64,000 nt of DNA, from NCBI RefSeq assembly GCF_003590835.1, contig NZ_QYUQ01000002.1:4650001-4714000 (forward strand). Direction: 5' to 3'. This stretch comes from Noviherbaspirillum sedimenti. Its GTDB lineage: Bacteria; Pseudomonadota; Gammaproteobacteria; Burkholderiales; Burkholderiaceae_D. The notes beneath the pieces were generated by a model. It had not been told where the DNA came from. It saw nothing but the letters and a program-made list of their open reading frames with translations, and made no database searches. Positions 9,718 to 16,623 of this stretch are shown here, piece after piece. Made by a program: the position numbers and the translations under genes. Within the stretch, counting starts at the first letter, position 1; every line of letters begins with the position of its first letter.

Positions 9718-9742
9718 ATATGCGTATTGGCATATCATATGC
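9718..9742. promoter_or_regulatory. ATATGC/GCATAT palindromic cluster upstream of csbD-like gene
   Basis: A perfect 13-bp palindrome GCATATCATATGC lies at 9730-9742. Another ATATGC half-site at 9718-9723 pairs with GCATAT at 9730. The cluster is about 45-70 bp upstream of the CsbD-like start, just after a TTGACG at 9704 that could be a -35 box. It looks like an operator or promoter element, but the regulator is unknown. Confidence 0.4.
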
Positions 9743-9787
9743 ACGCGGGTTTGAGGGAATGGGATTTTGCCAGGAAAGGAGTTCGAA

Positions 9788-9994
9788 ATGGATTGGAATA
9801 TCGTTGAAGGAAACTGGAAACAGTTTAAAGGCAAGGTAAAGGAGCAATGGGGCAAGATTACCGACGATCATCTCGACGAGATTGCCGGTAAGCGCGATCA
9901 GCTAGCCGGGAAAATCCAGGAAAGCTATGGCATCAACAAGGATGAGGCTGAAAAGCAGATCAAGGCTTTTGAAGAACGTCATAGGGATGGCTAG
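9788..9994 (+). CDS. CsbD-like stress protein
   Basis: This small, acidic, hydrophilic protein of 68 residues begins MDWNIVEGNWKQFKGKVKEQ and continues with the paired CsbD motif (DEIAGKRDQLAGKIQESYG). CsbD proteins are induced by general stress in many bacteria, but their molecular role is unknown. The ATG at 9788 follows the ribosome binding site AAAGGAG. A palindromic cluster upstream may control it. The next gene, 95 bp downstream on the same strand, may respond to the same signals. Confidence 0.9.
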   Translation: MDWNIVEGNWKQFKGKVKEQWGKITDDHLDEIAGKRDQLAGKIQESYGINKDEAEKQIKAFEERHRDG

Positions 9995-10089
9995 CTCGAG
10001 GTATATCTCTGTTCGCAATATGCATGACGTTGCGGGACACCTCCAGGTATGCGCAGTGCACACAATAACAACGGAAATATAGGAAAAAA

Positions 10090-10638
10090 ATGAAAAAAAT
10101 ACTTGCGGGTTTTTTGTTCGGCGCCACAAGCCTAGGTCTCGTCTCGATTGCAATTGGCGCGACCGATGAGGCGAGAGCCACCTATCAGGCAGAAAAGGAA
10201 AGCGCATCTGCCAATTACAAAATGGCACGCGAAAAATGCAATGCCCTAAGCGGGAATCCAAAGGACGTTTGCGTCGAAGAAGCCAAAGCGGCGGAAAAAA
10301 AGAGTAAGGCGAATGCCGAAGCCAAGTATAAAAATACAGACAAGGAACGCATGAAGGCGCGCAAGGTGGCGGCCGATGCGGACTACGCCGTGGCAAAGGA
10401 AAAATGTGACGCCAAAACGGGTAACGAAAAAGATGTCTGCATCAAAGAAGCGAAGGCAGCGCAGACCAAGGCGAAATCTGAAGCAGAGATGAGCAAGGAA
10501 GTGCGCGAATCGAAATCAGAGGCGGCTGCGGAGACGCGCGAGGCGAACTATAAAGTTGCGCTTGAAAAATGCGATGCCTTGTCGGGTCCTGCCAAGGACG
10601 CTTGTGTGGCTTCCGCTGAATCGAAATATGGCAAATAG
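10090..10638 (+). CDS. Exported Ala/Lys-rich protein with three Cys-containing repeats
   Basis: The 182-residue protein has a signal peptide (MKKILAGFLFGATSLGLVS, cleavage probably after IGA). The mature part is a helical, highly charged chain. It contains three copies of a unit with pattern A-x-Y-x-x-A-x-E-K-C-(N/D)-A-x-(S/T)-G-x-x-K-D-x-C at about residues 42-62, 98-118 and 150-170. Each unit carries two cysteines about 12 residues apart, which could form a disulfide in the periplasm. I do not recognise a named domain. A ribosome binding site (AGGAAA) precedes the ATG. Its place between CsbD and a small membrane protein suggests an envelope-stress role, which is an inference. Confidence 0.75.
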   Translation: MKKILAGFLFGATSLGLVSIAIGATDEARATYQAEKESASANYKMAREKCNALSGNPKDVCVEEAKAAEKKSKANAEAKYKNTDKERMKARKVAADADYAVAKEKCDAKTGNEKDVCIKEAKAAQTKAKSEAEMSKEVRESKSEAAAETREANYKVALEKCDALSGPAKDACVASAESKYGK

Positions 10639-10724
10639 CAGCAAATACACGCAAGCATTGTCGATGTCCCTTGTGTTGTCAGAACGTCTGCCGTGAAAAA
10701 GCGCAAGTCTCAAAGGGGCGAAGC

Positions 10725-10913
10725 ATGAACATGATCATCAGTCTTATCATTTATCTGGTCGTCTTCGGGCTGATCTGGTGGTTAATCAGCATGTTGCCGC
10801 TACCGTCGCCGGTGGCACAGATCGTTCGTGTTCTATTTGTTATTTTACTGATCTGGATAGTGCTGTCTGTGTTCGGCATTCTGCCGGGACCATTGCCGCA
10901 GATTCGCATCTAG
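10725..10913 (+). CDS. Small two-helix membrane protein (Thivi_2564-type)
   Basis: This 62-residue product is almost entirely hydrophobic: MNMIISLIIYLVVFGLIWWL, then a short Pro-rich turn (LPLPSPVAQ), then IVRVLFVILLIWIVLSVFGI. It resembles the small inner-membrane proteins annotated as Thivi_2564 family, whose function is unknown. AAAGGGGCGAAGC before the ATG provides a ribosome binding site. I chose the ATG at 10725 because the upstream in-frame ATG lacks a site and would add a polar extension. Confidence 0.75.
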   Translation: MNMIISLIIYLVVFGLIWWLISMLPLPSPVAQIVRVLFVILLIWIVLSVFGILPGPLPQIRI

Positions 10914-10969
10914 TGCGCGCTGACCTTTCCCGGGCGTGCGCCGTTACGGCAAGCGCCCGGGGGCACCGC

Positions 10970-11314
10970 TTATTTCGCCGTCAGCGGCATGCTCTCGAAT
11001 TTCACGCCGGCCCAACCGGTCGTCATGAAATTGCGGATGTTCTGGTGGTCGGTCGCTTCGGGATGCTTCAATACATCGTCGCGGTAATAGGCGCCGAAGC
11101 AAGCCAGGGTTTGCTGCTCGCTCAACTGGTTCAACAAGGCAAAGGCAAATAATTTGCAGGAGCCGGAATTCTGGCCGGCTTCATTGCGCAGGCTGCCATT
11201 CGTAAACGCTGCTGGCGTGAATGCATAGACTGCTTCGATGACTGCCATGGTATCGGTGAAGGCGACCGCTTCGGGCATATCGTCGAGTTTTTTGAGAAAA
11301 GCAGGGATATCCAT
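10970..11314 (-). CDS. HopJ-type effector family protein
   Basis: The 114-residue protein runs MDIPAFLKKLDDMPEAVAFT to the end and contains FTNGSLRNEAGQNSGSCKLF and QTLACFGAYYRDDVL, typical of the HopJ family (PF08888). The family is named from a Pseudomonas type III effector but is widespread in free-living bacteria as a cytoplasmic protein of unknown function. No type III secretion genes are seen nearby, so an effector role is doubtful. I chose the internal ATG at 11314 over the longer frame because homologues start at MDIP. A terminator hairpin sits just upstream. Confidence 0.85.
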   Translation of the reverse strand: MDIPAFLKKLDDMPEAVAFTDTMAVIEAVYAFTPAAFTNGSLRNEAGQNSGSCKLFAFALLNQLSEQQTLACFGAYYRDDVLKHPEATDHQNIRNFMTTGWAGVKFESMPLTAK

Positions 11315-11342
11315 ATTTGATGCGATGTGGTGTCTGATCAGG

Positions 11343-11370
11343 AAAAAGCAGACCCGGTATTCCGGGTCTG
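11343..11370 (-). terminator. Hairpin terminator on the minus strand
   Basis: CAGACCCGG and CCGGGTCTG form a perfect nine-base stem with a four-base loop at 11349-11370. On the minus strand it is followed by a run of T (AAAAA at 11343-11347 on plus). It lies downstream of the 11487-11816 gene and about 30 bp before the HopJ-like start, so it should separate the two transcripts. Confidence 0.75.
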
Positions 11371-11446
11371 TCGGGATCGACATTCTATCGCACCGGAAGG
11401 ATCATGCCGCACCACCTGTCCGGCAAGCTGCCCTTTTTGCAAATGC

Positions 11447-11468
11447 GTGCAAATGCGTGCATTTGCAC
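11447..11468. repeat. Perfect 22-bp palindrome with tandem half-site
   Basis: GTGCAAATGC, two spacer bases, then GCATTTGCAC form a perfect inverted repeat. The left arm is part of a tandem duplication of TGCAAATGCG (11438-11447 and 11448-11457). It lies about 20 bp after the stop of the 11487-11816 gene. It has no T-run, so it is more operator-like than terminator-like. Confidence 0.6.
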
Positions 11469-11486
11469 GTTGGCACCACTCGCCAC

Positions 11487-11816
11487 TCATTTCGCCAGGC
11501 TGGCACTATCGGCAACGATGCGGAAGACTTCCCAGCGCGGCGTGCCGGAAACGATGAAGGGCTCCAGGTCCTTGCCCCACTGCTTGTGGGCGGCATTGGT
11601 CGCCAGTTTGTCCCAGGATGCATCAAGCTCGGCGAGGTTTTTCAGCAGGATTTCTGCCTGTATGGTCGATTCCCGTGCGCCGACCGACCCGGTAATGATG
11701 CGCGTTTCGCTCCAGCCGATCGTGCTGCCGATTTCTTTTTGCCATTTGATCATGAATTCGATCACTGTCTGTTTATGCCCGAATCGGGCATCGATGCTCC
11801 AGCGTGCAAGGATCAT
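11487..11816 (-). CDS. Hypothetical protein, small cytoplasmic (possible dimeric alpha/beta-barrel fold)
   Basis: The 109-residue protein starts MILARWSIDARFGHKQTVIE at an ATG preceded by AGGAG with good spacing. The alternating short strands and helices (ARWSIDARFGHKQ, WSETRIITGSVG, GTPRWEVFRIVA) recall small ferredoxin-like dimeric-barrel proteins, but no catalytic residues stand out and I do not recognise the family. There is no signal peptide or membrane segment. A hairpin terminator follows on the same strand. Confidence 0.6.
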   Translation of the reverse strand: MILARWSIDARFGHKQTVIEFMIKWQKEIGSTIGWSETRIITGSVGARESTIQAEILLKNLAELDASWDKLATNAAHKQWGKDLEPFIVSGTPRWEVFRIVADSASLAK

Positions 11817-12079
11817 GGCAAGTCTCCTGGGACCAGTGAATGGTTTGTCCGGCAAGTTCATCAAACAATACAGTCAATGGGCCGAAGTGGCTGTGCCGAA
11901 GTGTTTGTAGAATACTTGCCGGTTAGGTCAGTATATGGAGCCGGTCGGGCCGTCGGTTGTGGCAGCGCAAATGATCCGTTCCGGTGATGTTGCAAATTAA
12001 AATCAAATGCTTGCGGGCTCCCCTGTAAAATTGCGCAATTACCCCCTTGTATTTTTCACCTGCCAAGAAGGAATCCCTT

Positions 12080-13048
12080 GTGATCATTGCCACCCATTCC
12101 GGAAAATTTCACGCCGACGATGTCTGGGCCGTGATGGTGCTCGATCAGGTCTTCCCGGATTGTGAACTGCTGCGCACGCGCGACCTGGAACGCATCGCTG
12201 CGGCCGATTTCGCGGTCGATGTCGGCGGCGTCTGGGAGCCGCAATCCGGGCGCTTCGACCACCACCAAAAGGGTTTTTCCGGCGCGCGCCAGTCGGGCGT
12301 GCTGTATGCCAGCGCCGGCCTGGTATGGCGCGAGTACGGCGCGCGCTGCGTGGCGCTACTGGCGCAGAAGCATGCCGGCCACGCGCTGGCCGGCAAGGAG
12401 GCGCAGGATATTGCCTATGCCATCGATACGGATGTGGTGCAATACCTCGACATGTCCGACACGGGCACGGCGCGCAACGCGCCGGGCGGCTATGGTTTGT
12501 CGGCAGTGGTGTCAGGCTTTAATCCAAACTGGCTCGACGAGCAGCAGGCAGGCACACCCGCGGCAGCCGAGGAATTGCGCCAGCGCCAGTTTTTGCGCGC
12601 AATGGCATGCATGGCCGACGTGCTGATCAACCAGGTGCGCTACCGCGTCGGCAGCATGCTGGCGGCCAGCCTGGTGCGTCAGGCCAGAAGGCTGGAGGGC
12701 GGGCGCCTGCTGTTGCTGGAAAATGCCGCGCTGCCGTGGAGTTCGATCGTGCGCAAGGAGATGCCGGAAGTATTGTTCGTGATCAGCCACAGCATCGCCG
12801 AAAATCGCTACATGTTGCATACCGTTCCCGCCACCGCCGATACCTTCGAGGCGCGCCGGGATTTGCCGGCGGCCTGGGCCGGCTTGCAGGGCGGCGAACT
12901 GGCGGCGGCTTGCGGCGTGGCCGATGCGGTGTTCTGCCATAACGGCCTGTTCATCGCGGCCGCCATTTCCTATGAGGGCGCGCTGCAAATGGCGCGGCTG
13001 GCGTTGGCAGACGAGGCCGCGCCCGTCCAAATCCTCAGCGCCAGCTAA
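12080..13048 (+). CDS. MYG1-family protein (UPF0160, DHH-like phosphoesterase)
   Basis: The product starts VIIATHSGKFHADDVWAVMV, with the His and Asp pair typical of MYG1/UPF0160 proteins. It continues with FAVDVGGVW and GRFDHHQKGFSG, which place metal-binding Asp-His-His residues as in DHH phosphoesterases. Eukaryotic MYG1 is a 3'-5' RNA exonuclease; the bacterial role is less clear. I chose the GTG at 12080, which follows AAGAAGGAA, over the TTG at 12047. This gives 322 residues, close to family length. Its 3' end overlaps the convergent metallopeptidase gene by 14 bp. Confidence 0.88.
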   Translation: MIIATHSGKFHADDVWAVMVLDQVFPDCELLRTRDLERIAAADFAVDVGGVWEPQSGRFDHHQKGFSGARQSGVLYASAGLVWREYGARCVALLAQKHAGHALAGKEAQDIAYAIDTDVVQYLDMSDTGTARNAPGGYGLSAVVSGFNPNWLDEQQAGTPAAAEELRQRQFLRAMACMADVLINQVRYRVGSMLAASLVRQARRLEGGRLLLLENAALPWSSIVRKEMPEVLFVISHSIAENRYMLHTVPATADTFEARRDLPAAWAGLQGGELAAACGVADAVFCHNGLFIAAAISYEGALQMARLALADEAAPVQILSAS

Positions 13049-13856
13049 GCGGATCCACCCGGTAAAAATTCTTCAGTTGGCGGTATAGCTCCGGGTGCAT
13101 TGTGGCCATTTCCTGCGGCTGTTCGAAAAACACTTCGGTGACCACTGCGAAAAATTCCGCCGGATGTTCGGCGCCGTAATAGTCGAACAGGCTGTCGAGT
13201 TCGGCATCGGCCTGCTGGCGCAATGCCAGGTATTCCGCGCCCAGGGCTTCCGACCAGGGTCGATAGTGTTCGGCGCGCGCCAGGATCGGCGCACCGGTCG
13301 CCACGCCTTTTTCCTGGTCGAGCTGGTGCGCGAATTCATGGATCACCACGTTGCGGCCGTCACCGAAGAACCTGGCGTCATCCACCGCATCTTCCCATGA
13401 CAGGATCACCTGGCCCTCGCCCCAGGATTCGCCGGCGAGTTCATCGTGATATTCCGAGTGCACGCCAGCCTCGTCGACTTCCTGTTTTTTTACCATGAAA
13501 GCGCCCGGATACACCAGGATGCGTTCCAGCTTCGGGTAATAACCGGTCTTGCGGTTCAGGATCAGCAGGCAGGCTTGCGCGGCGATGGTCACGCGCATCT
13601 CGTCGTTGACTTCCAGGCCGGCGCAGCCGATGAAATCCTTCTCCGCGATAAAGACCTGCATGTGTCCGCGCAGTTGCGCTTGCAGATCGGCGGGGAGGAG
13701 CCGGTAGTACGGCACGCGGCGGCGCAGGATGGTCAGCCATGCCGGCGGAAAAGGGCGGCTGCGAAACTGCGCGCGCCGGTATTCGACGTAATACGGCTTG
13801 CCCACCAGCCAGCCGAGATAAAGCAGGCACAGGCCCGCCACGATCAGCATCGGCAT
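13035..13856 (-). CDS. MtfA-like zinc-dependent peptidase (M90 family)
   Basis: MtfA in E. coli is a zinc peptidase linked to glucose-transport control through Mlc. This copy of about 273 residues has an N-terminal hydrophobic stretch (LIVAGLCLLYLGWLVG) that may anchor it. It then shows FIGCAGLEVNDEMRVTIAAQ, the zinc motif VIHEFAHQLD (HEXXH), and a downstream Glu region HPAEFFAVVTEVFFEQP. The frame stays open upstream, but that part overlaps the phosphatase gene. The ATG at 13856 (or 13850) fits the family start and leaves only a few bases after the phosphatase stop, so the two form an operon. Confidence 0.88.
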   Translation of the reverse strand: MPMLIVAGLCLLYLGWLVGKPYYVEYRRAQFRSRPFPPAWLTILRRRVPYYRLLPADLQAQLRGHMQVFIAEKDFIGCAGLEVNDEMRVTIAAQACLLILNRKTGYYPKLERILVYPGAFMVKKQEVDEAGVHSEYHDELAGESWGEGQVILSWEDAVDDARFFGDGRNVVIHEFAHQLDQEKGVATGAPILARAEHYRPWSEALGAEYLALRQQADAELDSLFDYYGAEHPAEFFAVVTEVFFEQPQEMATMHPELYRQLKNFYRVDPLSWR

Positions 13857-13860
13857 GGCT

Positions 13861-14367
13861 TTAGGCGACGCGGGAATCGATGACGAGATCCTTGCGCAAG
13901 ACATCAAGCAAGCCGTCCGACGCATCCTCGATGTAATCCAGCACCAAGTCAAAGCCGCTGTTGCCGCCGTAGTATGGGTCGGGCACCACTTCGGAGGGGG
14001 AGTGGCGCGCATACTGCATGAACAGGCCCAGCTTGTGGCGATGCTGCGGCGGGCATGCGGCCTGCAAGCGGCTCAGGTTGTCGCGGTCCATTGCCAGCAC
14101 AAAATCGAATTTGCTGAAATCGTCAGACGCCACCTGGCGCGCGCGCTGCTGCGACAGATCGTAGCCGCGCCGGGCGGCATGTTGCTGCGAGCGGGCATCA
14201 GGACCATTGCCGACGTGGTAAGCATGGGTGCCGGCGGAATCAATACGGATGGCGTCGGTCAGTCCGGCCGCTGCCACCCGGTTGTGGAATACGCCTTCGG
14301 CCGTCGGCGAACGGCAGATGTTGCCCATGCAAACGAAGAGCACGGAAAGTTGTTGCGTTGGGTGCAT
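13861..14367 (-). CDS. Low-molecular-weight protein-tyrosine phosphatase
   Basis: The 168-residue enzyme has the signature CMGNICRSP (C-x5-R-S/T) at about residues 13-21 and the late catalytic Asp in VPDPYYGG. It should dephosphorylate phosphotyrosine on cytoplasmic proteins. In many proteobacteria such enzymes act on BY-kinases, but no kinase or capsule genes are visible here. The stop lies four bases before the downstream peptidase start, which indicates co-transcription. The promoter should lie in the non-coding stretch to the right. Confidence 0.93.
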   Translation of the reverse strand: MHPTQQLSVLFVCMGNICRSPTAEGVFHNRVAAAGLTDAIRIDSAGTHAYHVGNGPDARSQQHAARRGYDLSQQRARQVASDDFSKFDFVLAMDRDNLSRLQAACPPQHRHKLGLFMQYARHSPSEVVPDPYYGGNSGFDLVLDYIEDASDGLLDVLRKDLVIDSRVA

Positions 14368-14910
14368 TGCTGGATGATAAACAAATAGTCTGCTTGAGAT
14401 CCAGCAATCATAACAAGAGATGGCATCGGCCTGTATAGTCGAAATGCCAGTATTGTCAGTCCCGGTTTTAACGTAACATTATTTCAATTATAAAAATGGC
14501 ATGTAATGCCACAAACCCGGCTCAGGAGACAGGTATGCACCGTTTTATTTTCCTTACTCCCCCGAGCTGAGCGCAGGGCGGCAACCCCGTGCGCCAGCGC
14601 GCACATCAATAATCTTCATGCAGGCAGCGAACCCAGGCTTCAGGACTTGGGAGCGTCCTTCTGCGCCTGATCGATGCTTCGACCGGAAAATTCCTCGACA
14701 AGGCATCGTTCCCCGTGCATGCGCGGCCGAGCAGCATCACGGTTTCGCAAGGCCCATTTTTTTACCTTCAGCAATACGACTCTGACCCTATATATTGAAT
14801 GTTGCAAAAATAACACATATCGAGAGGGATGTTCGCGTCAGCCTGGTTATCACTTAACATAGGCCGACATACAAGTGCGAAACAACGCATGGGCAAGGGT
14901 GGGGAGACAT
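14368..14910. other. Long non-coding stretch with a possible leader peptide
   Basis: About 540 bp separate the phosphatase start from the receiver-protein gene. The left part should hold the promoter of the phosphatase operon. The middle contains a well-formed 11-codon reading frame (14535-14570). A GACTCTGACCC motif lies at 14778-14788, and a similar one occurs at 23328. Several short GC-rich inverted segments follow the leader frame, but I could not assign an RNA family. Confidence 0.5.
14535..14570 (+). CDS. Candidate leader peptide MHRFIFLTPPS
   Basis: An 11-codon frame starts with ATG, is preceded by CAGGAGACAGGT (good ribosome binding site, about six bases away) and ends with TGA. It closes with Thr-Pro-Pro-Ser, a proline pair that can slow ribosomes. 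GC-rich segments able to pair follow at once (GCGCAGGGCGG and CCCCGTGCGCC). This layout fits a regulatory upstream frame, but the nearest gene starts 340 bp downstream and has no obvious metabolic link. Confidence 0.3.
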   Translation: MHRFIFLTPPS

Positions 14911-16305
14911 ATGAACCGCAAACAGGCACTGATCGTCGACGATTCGAAAACTGCGCAGTATCTGCTGAACCGGATGCTGCAAACCTATGATCTCAGGATC
15001 GATGTCGCAGCATCGGCAGAGGAAGCCCTGGCCTACCTCAGCTACAACCATCCGGCGGTCATCTTCCTTGACCAGCAAATGACCGGCATGACCGGGTTTG
15101 AAGCGCTTAAGACCATCAAGGCCAACCCCCATACCGCGTTGATCCCGGTAATCATGTATTCCTCGCAAAATGACGACCTGTTCGTCAGCCAGGCCATCGC
15201 CCTGGGGGCGCAGGGCGTCCTGTCCAAGGGCGCCATGCAGCCGGCCAATCTGCAGCAGGTGCTGGAGCGCCTGAATATCCGCATGGGCACGGCAGGCGCC
15301 GCGCCGGTGCCCGATGCGCCGGCAAGCCAGACGGCCGTGGCGGCGGAACCCGTCATGGAAATCGTTGCGACCAGAGAACAGGCCACGACGGATGCCGCCG
15401 ATCTCGACAAAGTGCGGCTGCAGGTCGGACGCCTGTTCGAGCTCCATATCGCCGATATCAAAACCCATCTCAATAACAGTACGCAATTCATCCTCAAGCG
15501 CTTGTCCACCAGCATCGACAAGGCAGCCAGCAGGGAAGCCAGCGTCGCCGGCAATTCCCTGGCCAGCATTAAATCGGCGGTCGCTGCTGCGCTCGCGACC
15601 GAACGGCGCAAAGGATCTCTGGCAAACCGCCTGCTGCTGGCGGCGTCCATCGCCGTGACGGTGGTATTCGGGTATCTGCTGGTGCAGATGCAGGCCGATG
15701 TCGCGGCTTCCTCGCAAAAAGTCCTGGCAGCACTGGAAGCGAAAAGCCTCGACCGCTCCATGATGACGGTGGCCGCGGTTGCGCCGGCGTTCCAGGACAG
15801 AGCCAAGGATGTACCGGGTTCCATCCATCCTGCCTTGCTGCAGGCACTCAGCTGGGCCCAGCATGCCGATTTCCACTTCGAGTATGGCGAGCAGCCGCTG
15901 AGCGGGGCGCGGCTGTCGAACCTGCATCAGCTGGTGCAACTGCTGGCCGACGGCGGCTACCGCGGGCCGTTGGTGGTCAATATCAACTTTGGCAATTTCT
16001 GTCTCGAACAGGATGAGACAAACACGCTGCGGCTGGCGCGCAGCGACGTGCGTGTCAGTAACTGCAAAATGCAGAAAGATCTCAACGCGCAGTTCCTCAT
16101 CAATGACTACCTGACCCTGCAATACCAGACATTCGAAAAAAACCTGGCGCCGCTGCAAGACGGCCGTATCAGTATCCGCCTCGTTACCAACGGCATGAGC
16201 ACGCCAGGCGTCGAATATCCGCCGGTCACGCCGCAGGTGAGTGCCGGCGAGTGGAATCGCACGGCGTTGCGGAATAACCGGATTTCAGTGCAATTTCCGA
16301 ATTGA
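14911..16305 (+). CDS. Response-regulator receiver protein with a transmembrane segment and C-terminal domain
   Basis: The 464-residue product begins with a CheY-like receiver: ALIVDDSKTAQYLLN (acidic pocket), phospho-acceptor in VIFLDQQMTG (Asp54) and IMYSSQ near residue 85. A linker of about 110 residues leads to one membrane helix, LLLAASIAVTVVFGYLLVQM (about 241-262). The last 200 residues contain QHADFHFEYGEQPLSG and GGYRGPLVVNINFGNFCLEQ, a domain I do not recognise that should face the periplasm. An inside receiver joined to an outside domain is unusual. The ATG at 14911 follows GGGGAG. It precedes a diguanylate-cyclase/phosphodiesterase gene, which may share the signal. Confidence 0.8.
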   Translation: MNRKQALIVDDSKTAQYLLNRMLQTYDLRIDVAASAEEALAYLSYNHPAVIFLDQQMTGMTGFEALKTIKANPHTALIPVIMYSSQNDDLFVSQAIALGAQGVLSKGAMQPANLQQVLERLNIRMGTAGAAPVPDAPASQTAVAAEPVMEIVATREQATTDAADLDKVRLQVGRLFELHIADIKTHLNNSTQFILKRLSTSIDKAASREASVAGNSLASIKSAVAAALATERRKGSLANRLLLAASIAVTVVFGYLLVQMQADVAASSQKVLAALEAKSLDRSMMTVAAVAPAFQDRAKDVPGSIHPALLQALSWAQHADFHFEYGEQPLSGARLSNLHQLVQLLADGGYRGPLVVNINFGNFCLEQDETNTLRLARSDVRVSNCKMQKDLNAQFLINDYLTLQYQTFEKNLAPLQDGRISIRLVTNGMSTPGVEYPPVTPQVSAGEWNRTALRNNRISVQFPN

Positions 16306-16623
16306 CTGCAGCGGGGGCAGTGGGTACATCGGCGGTCGCTCTATAGCCGATGACCGCAGGCTTTGATCTTGCATTGAAGTACCGTCCGCTTTAGCCGCTG
16401 CGCCTTTTGATGCGGAGCGAAAAAGGCGATTTTCATCGGTATTCAAATAAAATTCGTACGGGTTGCGAACAAGCCTCTCTTACACAGAAACGACGCTTTA
16501 TGAGCGAACTTGGTTCCTGTTGAAGTGTCTATTATTTTTGATTAAGCGCAGCAATAAGTATTTTCGCATCACATTTTTATGTCACAGTTGCCGAGTTTTT
16601 TTGCTTCGAAATATAGATTGACC
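16306..16623. other. Non-coding stretch before the c-di-GMP gene
   Basis: About 320 bp with lower GC than its surroundings lie between the two signalling genes. I see no second gene and no clear terminator. The promoter of the REC-PAS-GGDEF-EAL gene is probably here. An in-frame ATG at 16579 would extend that gene by 15 codons. Confidence 0.5.

Noticed and set aside
10970..11314. Type III secretion effector function for the HopJ-like protein
   Set aside because: The name is historical; no secretion genes or chaperone are nearby and the family is common in non-pathogens.
13857..14012. N-terminal extension of the MtfA-like peptidase
   Set aside because: It overlaps the phosphatase gene and lacks family similarity; the hydrophobic N-terminus begins at 13856.
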